Shown in pieces: positions 1 to 11,392 of a stretch of 64,000 bases of DNA (within the stretch, counting starts at the first letter, position 1; each line of letters opens with the position of its first letter). The DNA is taken from positions 1,522,501 to 1,586,500 of the forward strand of contig CM060891.1 of NCBI GenBank assembly GCA_030762935.1. Direction: 5' to 3'. Source of the stretch: Hymenopus coronatus. Taxonomy: Eukaryota > Arthropoda > Insecta > Mantodea > Hymenopodidae. The position numbers were made by a program, and so were the translations under genes. The notes under the pieces were generated by a model, which did no database searches, was not told the origin of the DNA, and saw only the letters and a program-made list of their open reading frames with translations.

Positions 1-424
1 TGTATGAATGTGTGTATGTATGTATGTGTGTATGTATATATGTATGTATGTGTATATGTATGTGTGTATGTGTGTAAGTATGTGTGTATGTGTGTATGTA
101 TGTGTGTATGTGTATTTGTGTCTGTGTGTATGTGTGAATGTGTGTCAGTGTGTATGTGCGTATGTATGTATGTGTGTATGTGTGTCTGTGTGTATGTGTG
201 TATATGTGTATTTGTATGTATGTGTGGGTGTATATGTGTGTCTGTGTGTATGTGTGTATATGTGTATGTGTGTATTTATGTGTGTATGTATGTGTATATG
301 TGTGTATGTATGTGTGTATGTATGTGTGTATGTATGTGTGTATGTATGTGTGTATGTATGTATGTGTGTATGTATGTGTGTATGTATGTATGTATGTATG
401 TGTGTATGTATGTGTGTATGTATA
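1..424. repeat. (TGTATG/TGTG)n microsatellite, left block
   Basis: Almost pure alternation of TGTG, TATG and TGTC words with no codon structure. The array runs off the left edge of the window. It stops sharply at the inverted SINE-like copy that follows and resumes on its other side. The overlapping open frames here encode only Met/Cys/Val/Tyr or His/Thr strings and are not genes. Confidence 0.95.
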
Positions 425-425
425 A

Positions 426-605
426 ATGGCGTGTTATTATTTATGGACGCTCTTTAACTGCTTTGGTTCTCAGCGTCCCATTCTATATTGGGCATGAAAG
501 ATCGCTTAATTTTGCTCAGAGGCCTCTCTATCAGGCTTGAGATTCTTTTACGTGCCGTAAATCTACGACACGGGACCCACGGCTTTACTTCCCTTCCGAA
601 GGAAG
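426..605 (-). mobile_element. SINE-like element, copy 1 (minus)
   Basis: On the minus strand this reads through the words CGTGTCGTAGATTTACGG, CACGTAAAAGAAT, AGAGGCCTCTGAGC and AGCGATCTTTCATG, ending near ACACGCCATTTA. The same word order recurs at 1283-1500, 10650-10745 and 18996-19125, which defines a dispersed family. It has no coding capacity. It sits inside a microsatellite: either it inserted there, or its tail helped seed the left block. The SINE label is inferred from size, the B-box-like sequence in copy 2 and target duplications in copy 4. Confidence 0.65.
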
Positions 606-1128
606 GTGTGTATGTACGTGTGTATATGTATGTATGTATGCGTGTATGTGTGTGTGTATATGTGTATGTGTGTATGTATGTATGTATGTGTGTATGTGTG
701 TCTGTGTGTATGTCTGTATATGTGTATGTATGTATGTGTGTATGTATGTATGTGTGTATGTATGTATGTGTGTATGTATGTGTGTATGTGTGTCTGTGTG
801 TAAGTGTGTATGTGTGTGTATGTGTGTATGAGTGTATGTGTGTATGTGTGTGCATGTGTGTATGTGTGTATGCGTGTGTATGTGTGTATGCGTGTGTATG
901 TGTGTATGTGTCTATGTGTGTATGCGTGTATGTGTGTATGTGTGTATGCGTGTATGTGTGTGTGTCTGTGTGTGTATGTGTGTCTGTGTGTATGTGTGTC
1001 TGTGTGTATGTGTGTCGGTGTGTATGTGTGTGTCTGTTGGTATGTGTGTATGTGTGTCTGTGTGTATGTGTGTATGTGTGTCTGTGTGTATGTGTGTCTG
1101 TGTGTATGTGTGTGTATGTGTGTATGTG
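606..1128. repeat. (TGTATG/TGTGTC)n microsatellite, right block
   Basis: Same word composition as the left block, with more TGTCTG words toward its right end. It ends at GGGACGACAAAATG. The next ~150 bp, to about 1282, is AT-rich with nothing recognisable. Confidence 0.95.
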
Positions 1129-1282
1129 GGACGACAAAATGTCGGACAAATAACAAAATGCCCCCATAACCCATCTACAATATTTTTTGAAATATTTAAT
1201 CTTCTCAGAATGTAATAATGTTATCAAACATAAGCAGGAAACTTGAACATGTTGTTTCTGGACTTACGCATTTGCAACACGC

Positions 1283-1500
1283 TATCATCTGGTTCGGGTT
1301 CAAACCCGAGGGCGCGCATTTGATAAAAATCCTTAGCATGGCTTCCTTCAGAAATGGTCTCGTGTCGTAGCTTTACATCATGTAAAAGAACCTCAAGCCT
1401 GATAAAGAGGCCTCTGAGCAAAATTAAGCGCTCTTTCACGTCCAACATACAATAGGACGCTGAGAACCACAACTGTTAAAAAGTGTACATAATTAAAACA
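1283..1500 (+). mobile_element. SINE-like element, copy 2, with Pol III B-box
   Basis: The longest copy of the family. Near 1291-1306 it carries GGGTTCAAACCC, which fits the Pol III B-box consensus GGTTCRANYCC and suggests a tRNA-derived head. No convincing A-box is visible upstream, so the head is probably truncated or decayed. The family body follows (GTGTCGTAG, GTAAAAGAACCTCAAG, AGAGGCCTCTGAGC, CTCTTTCACGTCC), then an AT-rich tail. This is the best copy for building a consensus. Confidence 0.6.
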
Positions 1501-1575
1501 GCATTTCCATTTAATTTTTTTTAAAATATTCAAACTCGTACACTTTTCTCAAATAGTCGCTATTTGTGTTTCTTA

Positions 1576-1880
1576 TTATTTTCTCTGCGTGTACTGCAAC
1601 AAACTGTTCTTACAAAATCTTATTCTTCTATCTACTTGATGCTAATCAAGATAAACATTAACAGAAATTGTCTTATTACTTGCCTCCTTGTGAGTAGAAG
1701 GGAATACTCTAGGATAAAGTGATAGACATATGTTTTAAAAACTGTCGCTATGCAATTGACATTGGAATTTGGCCAAGAGTAAAGAAAAAGAGATGAGCAG
1801 TTACTGTTTAAAAAAATTTATTATTTTAAAATTGAAACCGATAACAGCGAATATCTCGGAAATGTTTAATCCTACCAAAA
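1576..1880 (+). mobile_element. Element E, 5' part
   Basis: 5' third of the ~0.8 kb element E: TTCTCTGCGTGTACTGCAAC, a TGCTAATCAAGATAAAC word, the landmark ACAGAAATTGTCTTATTACT, then GGATAAAGTGATAG and AATATCTCGGAAA. It stops where the next copy begins, so it is a 3'-truncated copy placed head-to-tail with the next. Confidence 0.7.
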
Positions 1881-1881
1881 C

Positions 1882-2708
1882 TATTGATGTGTTACACTCA
1901 CATGACTTTCCCTAGCTGCTCTTCCTACAAAATATTATTCTTCTTTCTACACAATGCTAATCGAGATAAACATTAGCAGAATGTTCGTATTACTTAGTTC
2001 CTTATAAGTAGAGGGGAACTAAAGGAATGTGCTATGCTAAAGTGATAGTCTAATGTTTTAAAAGCTGTCTTTATACGTTTGTCATTGAAATTGACTTCTT
2101 TGCTTGGTCAGGAGTAGAACAAAAGAAAACTGGACTCTTCCTGTCTGAGAAAAGCTTAAATACTTCACAATTGAAACCAATAACAAGGAATATCTCGGAA
2201 GCGATTACCTCCACAACAAAAACGTAAAGGACATAAATTGTGTGTTTGTGAGTTTTTGTCTATCTCTTACGGTTTAGCAACTAAGCAAAATTCGGTATAA
2301 TTCATTCTGAATAAAGAGGTCTTCAGAGGCTATTTCCAGAAAATTCGAGATATATATTTTATATGGGACATGAGTAGCTTTAATATACGGGATTTTAATC
2401 AAAATGGTTAGAGCCGTTTTTAAGAAAATCAACATTTTCGAAATTTTTTCCATGTAAAGGGTAGCTTGTGGTGGGGGGATTTTCCTGAAAATCATCGTGT
2501 CGGATCCTTGGAAGATACCAAACCTAAATAGCAAGTTTGGTACTTAACGGTCTTTTCGTTTTTGAGTTATGATGTCCGCATCCACACACGGACCTGTTTC
2601 TGGAAATGCTTTTTTTGTATTCAGGGGTTCCTAAAACATGTATTTCCGGTGAAATCTCGACATGGAATACAATGCTTCTCTATTGTACATACGGGGCTAG
2701 AGAAAGTA
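1882..2708 (+). mobile_element. Element E, near-complete copy
   Basis: About 827 bp, plus orientation. Order of landmarks: GATGTGTTACACTCACATGA; ACTTTCCCTA (the 5' inverted-repeat word, canonical ACTTTCTCTAC); ATAAACATTAGCAG; AATATCTCGGAAGCG; CTATCTCTTACGGTTTAGCA; GAATAAAGAGGTCTTCAGAG; CCATGTAAAGGGTAG followed by a G-run; AATAGCAAGTTTGGTA; CACACACGGACC; ATTTCCGGTGAAATCTCG; and the end word CTAGAGAAAGTA. No long open frame. Start and end are set by comparison with the other copies in the window. Confidence 0.75.
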
Positions 2709-2711
2709 AAA

Positions 2712-3132
2712 GTGTATGACTAAATTGTGTTGCATTTTTACTATCTCTTACAGTTTGTCGTCGGTTATGCTTCAGAGGCTGTTCTCAGAAAATTCAAGAC
2801 ATATTTTTCATGAAAACATCTTAAACTTATGGTATTTTAATGAATAACCTTAGAGCCAATTTATCATTTTCCGACTAAAGCTTAGTTCTGTGTGTGGGGG
2901 GGGGGGGTTCTTGAATACCTTTGTGTCGCTCAAGTTAAGTACCAAGGTTGATATTTAATCAATTTTCGTTATGACGTTTACAGATACACAAGCGCTCGCG
3001 GACACACATTTTATGGATTCGGGGGACTTCAAAACACTTAGTTCCAGTAAAATCTCATTTTCGAATATTTGGGTGGAATACAATGCCCTCTGTACTTAAT
3101 ATGCACATTGTAAACACGTGGTAGAAAAAGTA
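2712..3132 (+). mobile_element. Element E, 5'-truncated copy
   Basis: Starts directly after the previous copy at the 'ctatctcttacagttt' landmark and runs to the terminal word GTAGAAAAAGTA. The 5' half is missing. It contains a run of ten G near 2897 at the position where other copies have GGGGTGGGGGG. Confidence 0.65.
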
Positions 3133-3160
3133 AAAAAGCGAATAACGAGTATGCATTTAA

Positions 3161-3924
3161 GAAAAATCTCTGCAACAAATTATTGTTAAAAAGTTATCAG
3201 AAATAGTGTTATTACCAGCTTCCTTGTAACTTGAAGTGAAATAAGGGAGTAGCATATGTTAAAGTGATAGTGAAAAGCTGGTTGCTATGTGACTCAAGTT
3301 CCTTTGTATGGACAAATTCTTGTATGAGAAAAGCTGAAACCAATAACAAGGAATACCTCAAAAACGATGCATTCCACGAAAAAATGTATATGACATAAAT
3401 TGTGTGTTTTAACGAGCTCTACATTTTCTGTTGGGTAAGTTCTTCCCTATCTCACACGGTTTGCCAGTTACGCAAAATTGATTGAGAATAATCACGACTT
3501 CAGAGACTATTCAACATATGCATTTTATTTATAGCCATTTTTAATATATAGTATTTTAATCAAAATCGTTAGAGCATTTTTGAGAAATTCGAAAATTTCG
3601 AAATTTCCTCCATGTAAAGGGTAGTTTGGGGTGGGGGTATTTTTCTCAAAATCTTCGTGTCGCATTCCTGGAGGATACCAAACTTAAATACCACCAAGTT
3701 TGGTATCTTACCGACTTTTCGGTTTTGAGTTAAGTTGTCCACAGACAGACGGACACACACACACACGCGCGCGGGTGGACCTTTTGCTAGAAATGTTTTT
3801 TTTTTTTTTTTTTGTTACAGGGGACCCTAAAACGTTTATTTCTGGTGAAATCTCGGTATTGAATTTTGGGTGCAATACTATACCTTCTCTATAGACTACG
3901 TACATAGTACGTGTAGAGAAAGTA
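3161..3924 (+). mobile_element. Element E, near-complete copy
   Basis: Begins at the 'atctctgcaacaaattattg' landmark and ends at GTGTAGAGAAAGTA. The 3' end shows the imperfect palindrome around ACTATAGAC/GTACATAGTAC. The internal CA microsatellite and a run of about 20 T lie at 3758-3815, the same relative position at which another copy carries the 2.3 kb TGTGTC array. The following ~170 bp, to 4097, is unique and unrecognised. Confidence 0.7.
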
Positions 3925-5721
3925 AACAAAAATCGAATAGAATAATACTTTATGTTGATAATAGCGTTTGTTGAACTAACTGGGTGAGAGAAAGAGAAGC
4001 GAGTATCCATGGTAATGATAGAGAGCGTGGCCTGTTTCTCACCACATTCAACTGTTTATTGGATCAGTTTACATTTCGGCTTATGTCACACAAGATGATT
4101 ATGGACCGCCGAGGTGAGAGGCGAGCGACCCTATTATGGACCGCCGAGGTGAGAGGCGAGCGACCCTATTATGGACCGCCGAGGTGAGAGGCGAGCGACC
4201 CTATTATGGACCGCCGAGGTGATAGGCGAGCGACCCTATTATGGACCACCGAGGTGAGAGAGAACGACCCTATTATGGACCGCCGAGGAGAGGCGAGCGG
4301 CCGTATTATGGACCGCCGAGGTGAGAGGCGAGCGGCCGTATTATGGACCGCCGAGGTGAGAGGAGAACGACCCTATTATGGACCACCGAGGTGAGAGGAG
4401 AACGACCCTATTATGGACCGCCGAGGAGAGGCGAGCGGCCGTATTATGGACCGCCGAGGTGAGAGGCGAGCGACCCTATTATGGACCACCGAGGTGAGAG
4501 GAGAACGGCCATATTATGGACCGCCGAGGTGATAGGCGAGCGGCCCTATTGTGGACCACCGAGGTGAGAGGCGAGCGACCCTATTATGGACCGCCGAGGT
4601 GATAGGCGAGCGACCCTATTATGGACCACCGAGGTGAGAGGAGAACGACCCTATTATGGACCGCCGAGGTGATAGGCGAGCGGCCGTATTATGGACCGCC
4701 GAGGTGAGAGGCGAGCGACCCTATTATGGACCGCCGAGGTAAGAGGAGAACGACCCTATTATGGACCGCCGAGGTGATAGGCGAGCGGCCCTATTATGGA
4801 CCACCGAGGTGAGAGGAGAACGACCCTATTATGGACCGCCAAGGTGAGAGGCGAGCGACCCTATTATGGACCGCCGAGGTGAGAGGCGAGCGACCCTATT
4901 ATGGACCACCGAGGTGAGAAGAGAACGGCCGTATTATGGACCGCCAAGGTGAGAGGCGAGCGACCCTATTATGGACCACCGAGGTGAGAGGCGAGCGACC
5001 CTATTATGGATCGCCGAGGTGAGAGGCGAGCGACCCTATTGTGGACCACCGAGGTGAGAGGAGAACGACCCTATTATGGACCACCGAGGTGAGAGGAGAA
5101 CGGCCATATTATGGACCGCCGAGGTGATAGGCGAGCGGCCCTATTGTGGACCACCGAGGTGAGAGGCGAGCGACCCTATTATGGACCACCGAGGTGAGAG
5201 GAGAACGGCCATATTATGGACCGCCGAGGTGATAGGCGAGCGACCCTATTATGGACCACCGAGGTGAGAGGAGAACGACCCTATTATGGACCACCGAGGT
5301 GATAGGCGAGCGGCCGTATTATGGACCGCCGAGGTGAGAGGCGAGCGACCCTATTATGGACCGCCGAGGTAAGAGGAGAACGACCCTATTATGGACCGCC
5401 GAGGTGATAGGCGAGCGGCCCTATTATGGACCACCGAGGTGAGAGGAGAACGACCCTATTATGGACCGCCGAGGTGATAGGCGAGCGGCCATATTATGGA
5501 CCGCCGAGGTGAGAGGCGAGCGACCCTATTATGAACCGCCGAGATAAGAGGTGAACGACCCTATTATGAACCGCCGAGGTGATAGGCGAGCGGCCCTATT
5601 ATGGACCACCGAGGTGAGAGGCGAGCGACCCTATTATGGACCACCGAGGTGAGAGGCGAGCGACTCTATTATGGACCACCGAGGTGAGAGGCGAGCGACC
5701 CTATTGTGGACCACCGAGGTG

Positions 5722-8700
5722 AGAGGCGAGCGACCCTATTGTGGACCACCGAGGTGATAGGCGAGCGGCCCTATTGTGGACCACCGAGGTGAGAGGCGAG
5801 CGGCCCTATTGTGGACCACCGAGGTGAGAGGCGAGCGACGCTATTGTGGACCACCGAGATGAGAGGCGATAGACCCTATTGTGGACCACCGAGGTGAGAG
5901 GCGAGCGGCCCTATTGTGGACCACCGAGGTGAGAGGCGAGCGGCCCTATTGTGGACCATCGAGGTGAGAGGCGAGCGACCCTATTATGGACCACCGAGGT
6001 GAGAGGAGAACGACCCTATTATGGACCGCCTAGGTGATAGGCGAGCGGCCGTATTATGGACCGCCGAGGTGAGAGGCCAGCGACCCTATTATGGACCGCC
6101 GAGGTGATAGGCGAGAGACCCTATTATGGACCACCGAGGTGAGAGGCGAGCGACCCTATTGTGGACCACCAAGGTGAGAGGCGAGCGACCCTATTGTGGA
6201 CCACCGAGGTGATAGGCGAGCGGCCATATTGTGGACCACCGAGGTGAGAGGCGAACGACTCTATTATGGACCGCCGAGGTGATAGGCGAGCGGCCGTATT
6301 ATGGACCGCCGAGGTGGTAGGCGAGCGACCCTATTATGGACCACCGAGGTGAGAGGAGAACGGCCATATTATGGACCGCCGAAGTGATAGGCGAGCGGCC
6401 CCATTATGGACCACCGAGGTGAGAGGAGAACGACCCTATTATGGACCGCCGAGGTGATAGGCGAGCGGCCCTATTGTGGACCACCGAGGTGAGAGGAGAA
6501 CGACCCTATTATGGACCTACGAGGTGAGAGGAGAACGACCCTATTATGGACCGCCGAGGTGATAGGCGAGCGGCCGTATTATGGACCGCCGAGGTAAGAG
6601 GAGAACGGCCATATTATGGACCGCCGAGGTGATAGGCGAGCGGCCATATTATGGACCGCCGAGGTGAGAGGCGAGCGACCCTATTATGGACCACCGAGGT
6701 AAGAGGAGAACGGCCATATTATGGACCGCCGAGATGATAGGCGAGGGGCCCTATTATGGACCGCCGAGGTAAGAGGAGAACGGCCGTATTATGGACCGCC
6801 GAGGTGATAGGCGAGCGGCCCTATTATGGACCACCGAGGTAAGAGGAGAACGACCCTATTATGGACCGCCGAGGTGATAGGCGAGCAGCCCTATTATGGA
6901 CCGCCGAGGTAAGAGGAGAACGGCCGTATTATGGACCGCCGAGGTGAGAGAAGAATGGCCCTATTATGGACCACCGAGGTGAGAGGAGAACGGCCATATT
7001 ATGGACCGCCGAGGTGAGAGGCGAACGACCCTGTTATGGACCACCGAGGTGAGAGGAGAACGGCCATATTATGGACCGCCGAGGTGATAGGCGAGCGGCC
7101 CTATTATGGACCGCCGAGGTAAGAGGAGAACGGCCGTATTATGGACCGCCGAGGTGAGAGGAGAACGGCCCTATTATGGACCACCGAGGTGAGAGGCGAG
7201 CGGCCCTATTATGGACCGCCGAGGTGAGAGGCGAACGACCCTGTTATGGACCACCGAGGTGAGAAGAGAACGGCCGTATTATGGACCGCCAAGGTGAGAG
7301 GCGAGCGACCCTATTGTGGACCACCGAGGTGATAGGCGAGCGGCCCTATTGTGGACCACCGAGGTGAGAGGCGAGCGGCCCTATTGTGGACCACCGAGGT
7401 GAGAGGCGAGCGACGCTATTGTGGACCACCGAGATGAGAGGCGATAGACCCTATTGTGGACCACCGAGGTGAGAGGCGAGCGGCCCTATTGTGGACCACC
7501 GAGGTGAGAGGCGAGCGGCCCTATTGTGGACCATCGAGGTGAGAGGCGAGCGACCCTATTATGGACCACCGAGGTGAGAGGAGAACGACCCTATTATGGA
7601 CCGCCTAGGTGATAGGCGAGCGGCCGTATTATGGACCGCCGAGGTGAGAGGCCAGCGACCCTATTATGGACCGCCGAGGTGATAGGCGAGAGACCCTATT
7701 ATGGACCACCGAGGTGAGAGGCGAGCGACCCTATTGTGGACCACCAAGGTGAGAGGCGAGCGACCCTATTGTGGACCACCGAGGTGATAGGCGAGCGGCC
7801 ATATTGTGGACCACCGAGGTGAGAGGCGAACGACTCTATTATGGACCGCCGAGGTGATAGGCGAGCGGCCGTATTATGGACCGCCGAGGTGGTAGGCGAG
7901 CGACCCTATTATGGACCACCGAGGTGAGAGGAGAACGGCCATATTATGGACCGCCGAAGTGATAGGCGAGCGGCCCCATTATGGACCACCGAGGTGAGAG
8001 GAGAACGACCCTATTATGGACCGCCGAGGTGATAGGCGAGCGGCCCTATTGTGGACCACCGAGGTGAGAGGAGAACGACCCTATTATGGACCTACGAGGT
8101 GAGAGGAGAACGACCCTATTATGGACCGCCGAGGTGATAGGCGAGCGGCCGTATTATGGACCGCCGAGGTAAGAGGAGAACGGCCATATTATGGACCGCC
8201 GAGGTGATAGGCGAGCGGCCATATTATGGACCGCCGAGGTGAGAGGCGAGCGACCCTATTATGGACCACCGAGGTAAGAGGAGAACGGCCATATTATGGA
8301 CCGCCGAGATGATAGGCGAGGGGCCCTATTATGGACCGCCGAGGTAAGAGGAGAACGGCCGTATTATGGACCGCCGAGGTGATAGGCGAGCGGCCCTATT
8401 ATGGACCACCGAGGTAAGAGGAGAACGACCCTATTATGGACCGCCGAGGTGATAGGCGAGCAGCCCTATTATGGACCGCCGAGGTAAGAGGAGAACGGCC
8501 GTATTATGGACCGCCGAGGTGAGAGAAGAATGGCCCTATTATGGACCACCGAGGTGAGAGGAGAACGGCCATATTATGGACCGCCGAGGTGAGAGGCGAA
8601 CGACCCTGTTATGGACCACCGAGGTGAGAGGAGAACGGCCATATTATGGACCGCCGAGGTGATAGGCGAGCGGCCCTATTATGGACCGCCGAGGTAAGAG

Positions 8701-8889
8701 GAGAACGGCCGTATTATGGACCGCCGAGGTGAGAGGAGAACGGCCCTATTATGGACCACCGAGGTGAGAGGCGAGCGGCCCTATTATGGACCGCCGAGGT
8801 GAGAGGCGAACGACCCTGTTATGGACCACCGAGGTGAGAAGAGAACGGCCGTATTATGGACCGCCAAGGTGAGAGGCGAGCGACCCTAT
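5722..8889. repeat. Higher-order duplication, 2 x 1,575 bp
   Basis: Within the 35-bp array, private variants recur at an exact distance of 1,575 bp (45 units): GAGATGAGAGGCGATAG at 5856 and 7431, GAAGTGATAG at 6381 and 7956, AAGAATGG at 6951 and 8526, CTGTTATGG at 7031 and 8606. Matching begins near 5722/7297 and is lost near 7315/8890. The two halves look almost identical, so the duplication is young. Confidence 0.9.
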
Positions 8890-9059
8890 TATGGACCACC
8901 GAGGTGAGAGGCGAGCGGCCCTATTATGGACCACCGAGGTGAGAGGCGAGCGGCCCTATTATGGACCACCGAGGTGAGAGGCGAGCGGCCCTATTATGGA
9001 CCACCGAGGTGAGAGGCGAGCGGCCCTATTATGGACCACCGAGGTGAGAGGCGAGCGGC

Positions 9060-10345
9060 CCTATTATGGACCGCCGAGGTGAGAGGCGAACGACCCTGTT
9101 ATGGACCACCGAGGTGAGAAGAGAACGGCCGTATTATGGACCGCCAAGGTGAGAGGCGAGCGACCCTATTATGGACCGCCGAGGTGAGAGGCGAGCGACC
9201 CTATTATGGACCACCGAGGTGAGAAGAGAACGGCCGTATTATGGACCGCCAAGGTGAGAGGCGAGCGACCCTATTATGGACCACCGAGGTGAGAGGCGAG
9301 CGGCCCTATTATGGACCACCGAGGTGAGAGGAGAACGGCCGTATTATGGACCACCGAGGTGAGAGCAGAACGGCCGTATTATGGGCCACCGAGGTGAGAG
9401 GAAAACGGCCATATTATGGACCACCGAGGTGAGAGGCGAGCGACCCTATTATGGACCGCCGAGGTGAGAGGCGAGCGACCTTATTATGGACCGCCGAGGT
9501 GAGAGGCGAGCGACCCTATTATGGACCGCCGAGGTGAGAGGAGAACGGCCATATTATGGACCGCCGAGGTGATAGGCGAGCGGCCCTATTGTGGACCACC
9601 GAGGTGATAGGCGAGCGACTCTATTATGGACCGCCGAGGTGAGAGGCGAGCGACCCTATTATGGACCGCCGAGGTGAGAGGAGAACGGCCATATTATGGA
9701 CCGCCGAGGTGAGAGGAGAACGGCCCTATTATGGACCGCCGAGGTGAGAGGCGAACGACCCTGTTATGGACCACCGAGGTGAGAAGAGAACGGCCGTATT
9801 ATGGACCGCCAAGGTGAGAGGCGAGCGACCCTGTTATGGACCGCCGAGGTGAGAGGCGAGCGACCCTATTATGGACCACCGAGGTGAGAAGAGAACGGCC
9901 GTATTATGGACCGCCAAGGTGAGAGGCGAGCGACCCTATTATGGACCACCGAGGTGAGAGGCGAGCGGCCCTATTATGGACCACCGAGGTGAGAGGAGAA
10001 CGGCCGTATTATGGACCACCGAGGTGAGAGCAGAACGGCCGTATTATGGGCCACCGAGGTGAGAGGAGAACGGCCATATTATGGACCACCGAGGTGAGAG
10101 GCGAGCGACCCTATTATGGACCGCCGAGGTGAGAGGCGAGCGACCCTATTATGGACCGCCGAGGTGAGAGGCGAGCGACCCTATTATGGACCGCCGAGGT
10201 GAGAGGAGAACGGCCATATTATGGACCGCCGAGGTGATAGGCGAGCGGCCCTATTGTGGACCACCGAGGTGATAGGCGAGCGACTCTATTATGGACCGCC
10301 GAGGTGAGAGGCGAGCGACCCTATTATGGACCGCCGAGGTGAGAG
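9060..10345. repeat. Higher-order duplication, 2 x 665 bp
   Basis: A second block duplication in the same array with an offset of 665 bp (19 units). CTGTTATGG lies at 9096 and 9761, GAGAGCAGAACGG at 9361 and 10026, and GATAGGCGAGCGACT at 9606 and 10271. Agreement fades near 9680/10345. Confidence 0.85.
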
Positions 10346-10649
10346 GCGAGCGACCCTATTATGGACCGCCGAGGTGAGAGGAGAACGGCCATATTATGGA
10401 CCGCCGAGGTGATAGGCGAGCGGCCCTATTGTGGACCACCGAGGTGAGAGGCGATCGGCCCTATTGTGGACCACCGAGGTGATAGGCGAGCGACTCTATT
10501 ATGGACCGCCGAGGTGAGAGGCGAGCGACCCTATTATGGACCGCCGAGGTGAGAGGAGAACGGCCATATTATGGACCGCCGAGGTGAGAGGAGAACGGCC
10601 ATATTGTGCACCGCCGAGGTGAGAGGCGAGCGGCCATAGAACCCCTTAT

Positions 10650-10745
10650 CATGGGTGCACGTAAAAGAACCTCAAGCCTGATAAAAGAGGCCTCTGAGCA
10701 AAGTTTTCACGCCCAGGATAGAATGGGAACCACACAAGAGCGCCC
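10650..10745 (+). mobile_element. SINE-like element, copy 3 (partial)
   Basis: Contains GTAAAAGAACCTCAAGCCTG, AGAGGCCTCTGAGCAAAG and TTTTCACGCCCAGGATAGAA in family order. It begins about 15 bp after the last 35-bp unit and ends where an inverted E copy begins. Confidence 0.6.
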
Positions 10746-10749
10746 ATGT

Positions 10750-11215
10750 GCCAGGACAGAAAGTAATGGACTCCACCCCAAAATGATATCGACATTTCAC
10801 CGGAAATGCATGTTTTGAAGCGCTCGGGAACATGTGTGTGTGGGCTAACAAGAACCAAACTTGCTATTTAAATTCAGAATCTTTCAAGGATGCAACACGA
10901 AGGTTTTCAAGAAAATCCTCCAAATCCCAAGTACCCTTTACATCCAAAAATTTGATTTTCTCAAAAATACCTATAAAGACTTTTATTAAAACGCACCTAA
11001 TATGTTTAACATATTTTGAATTTTTTAGGAATAGTCTCTGAACGCATTTTCATTCTCAATGACTTTTAAATAATTTGTAAACAGCAGAAAGGACAATGTT
11101 TTACTGCATCAAAATAATTTACATTTCATTAAAATATACAATTTTTATAAAATAAACACTTTGTTGCGTTAATTATTTCCGAAATATTCTTTATTGTTGG
11201 TTTGAGTCTTACTGA
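10750..11215 (-). mobile_element. Element E, partial copy (minus)
   Basis: In minus orientation, with plus-strand words CATTTCACCGGAAATGCATG, a short TGTGTGTG tract, AACCAAACTTGCTATTTAAA, CAAGGATGCAACACGAAGG, GTACCCTTTACATCC and GGAATAGTCTCTGAA. It covers the 3' two thirds of E. The ~150 bp after it (11224-11371) is unique and somewhat GC-richer, with no recognised content. Confidence 0.65.
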
Positions 11216-11392
11216 AAATGAATTTAATCGCCCCTGTGATTACATGGTTTGGTGTGAGGTACAATAGGTGTCGTGTGACATGAGGCGGGAATGCAATGCG
11301 ATACAGAACTGGTTGCAAGAATCCGGGTGTCCTTCTGGTGGCGACCGGCCGCCTCTGAGCCAGTCAGTGGCGTGCTACACAAAATAAACATC

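Larger units (their letters stand above)
4098..10636. repeat. 35-bp satellite array, about 187 units
   Basis: Head-to-tail units of 35 bp built on ATTATGGACCGCCGAGGTGA followed by GAGGCGAGCGACCCT. Common variants are GCC/ACC after GGACC, GAGAGG/GATAGG/AAGAGG, GCGAGC/GAGAAC and ATTATGG/ATTGTGG. It is far more GC-rich than its surroundings. Because 35 is not a multiple of 3 it makes only short open frames. The left flank is unique; the right flank passes within ~15 bp into a SINE-like copy, so the array may have grown next to or within one. The progenitor of the unit is not visible. Confidence 0.97.

Noticed and set aside
4098..10636. Centromeric or telomeric satellite
   Set aside because: No TTAGGG-type telomere repeat occurs, and local array variety with transposon flanks does not look like a homogeneous centromere. 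It cannot be excluded without cytogenetics, so it is not claimed.
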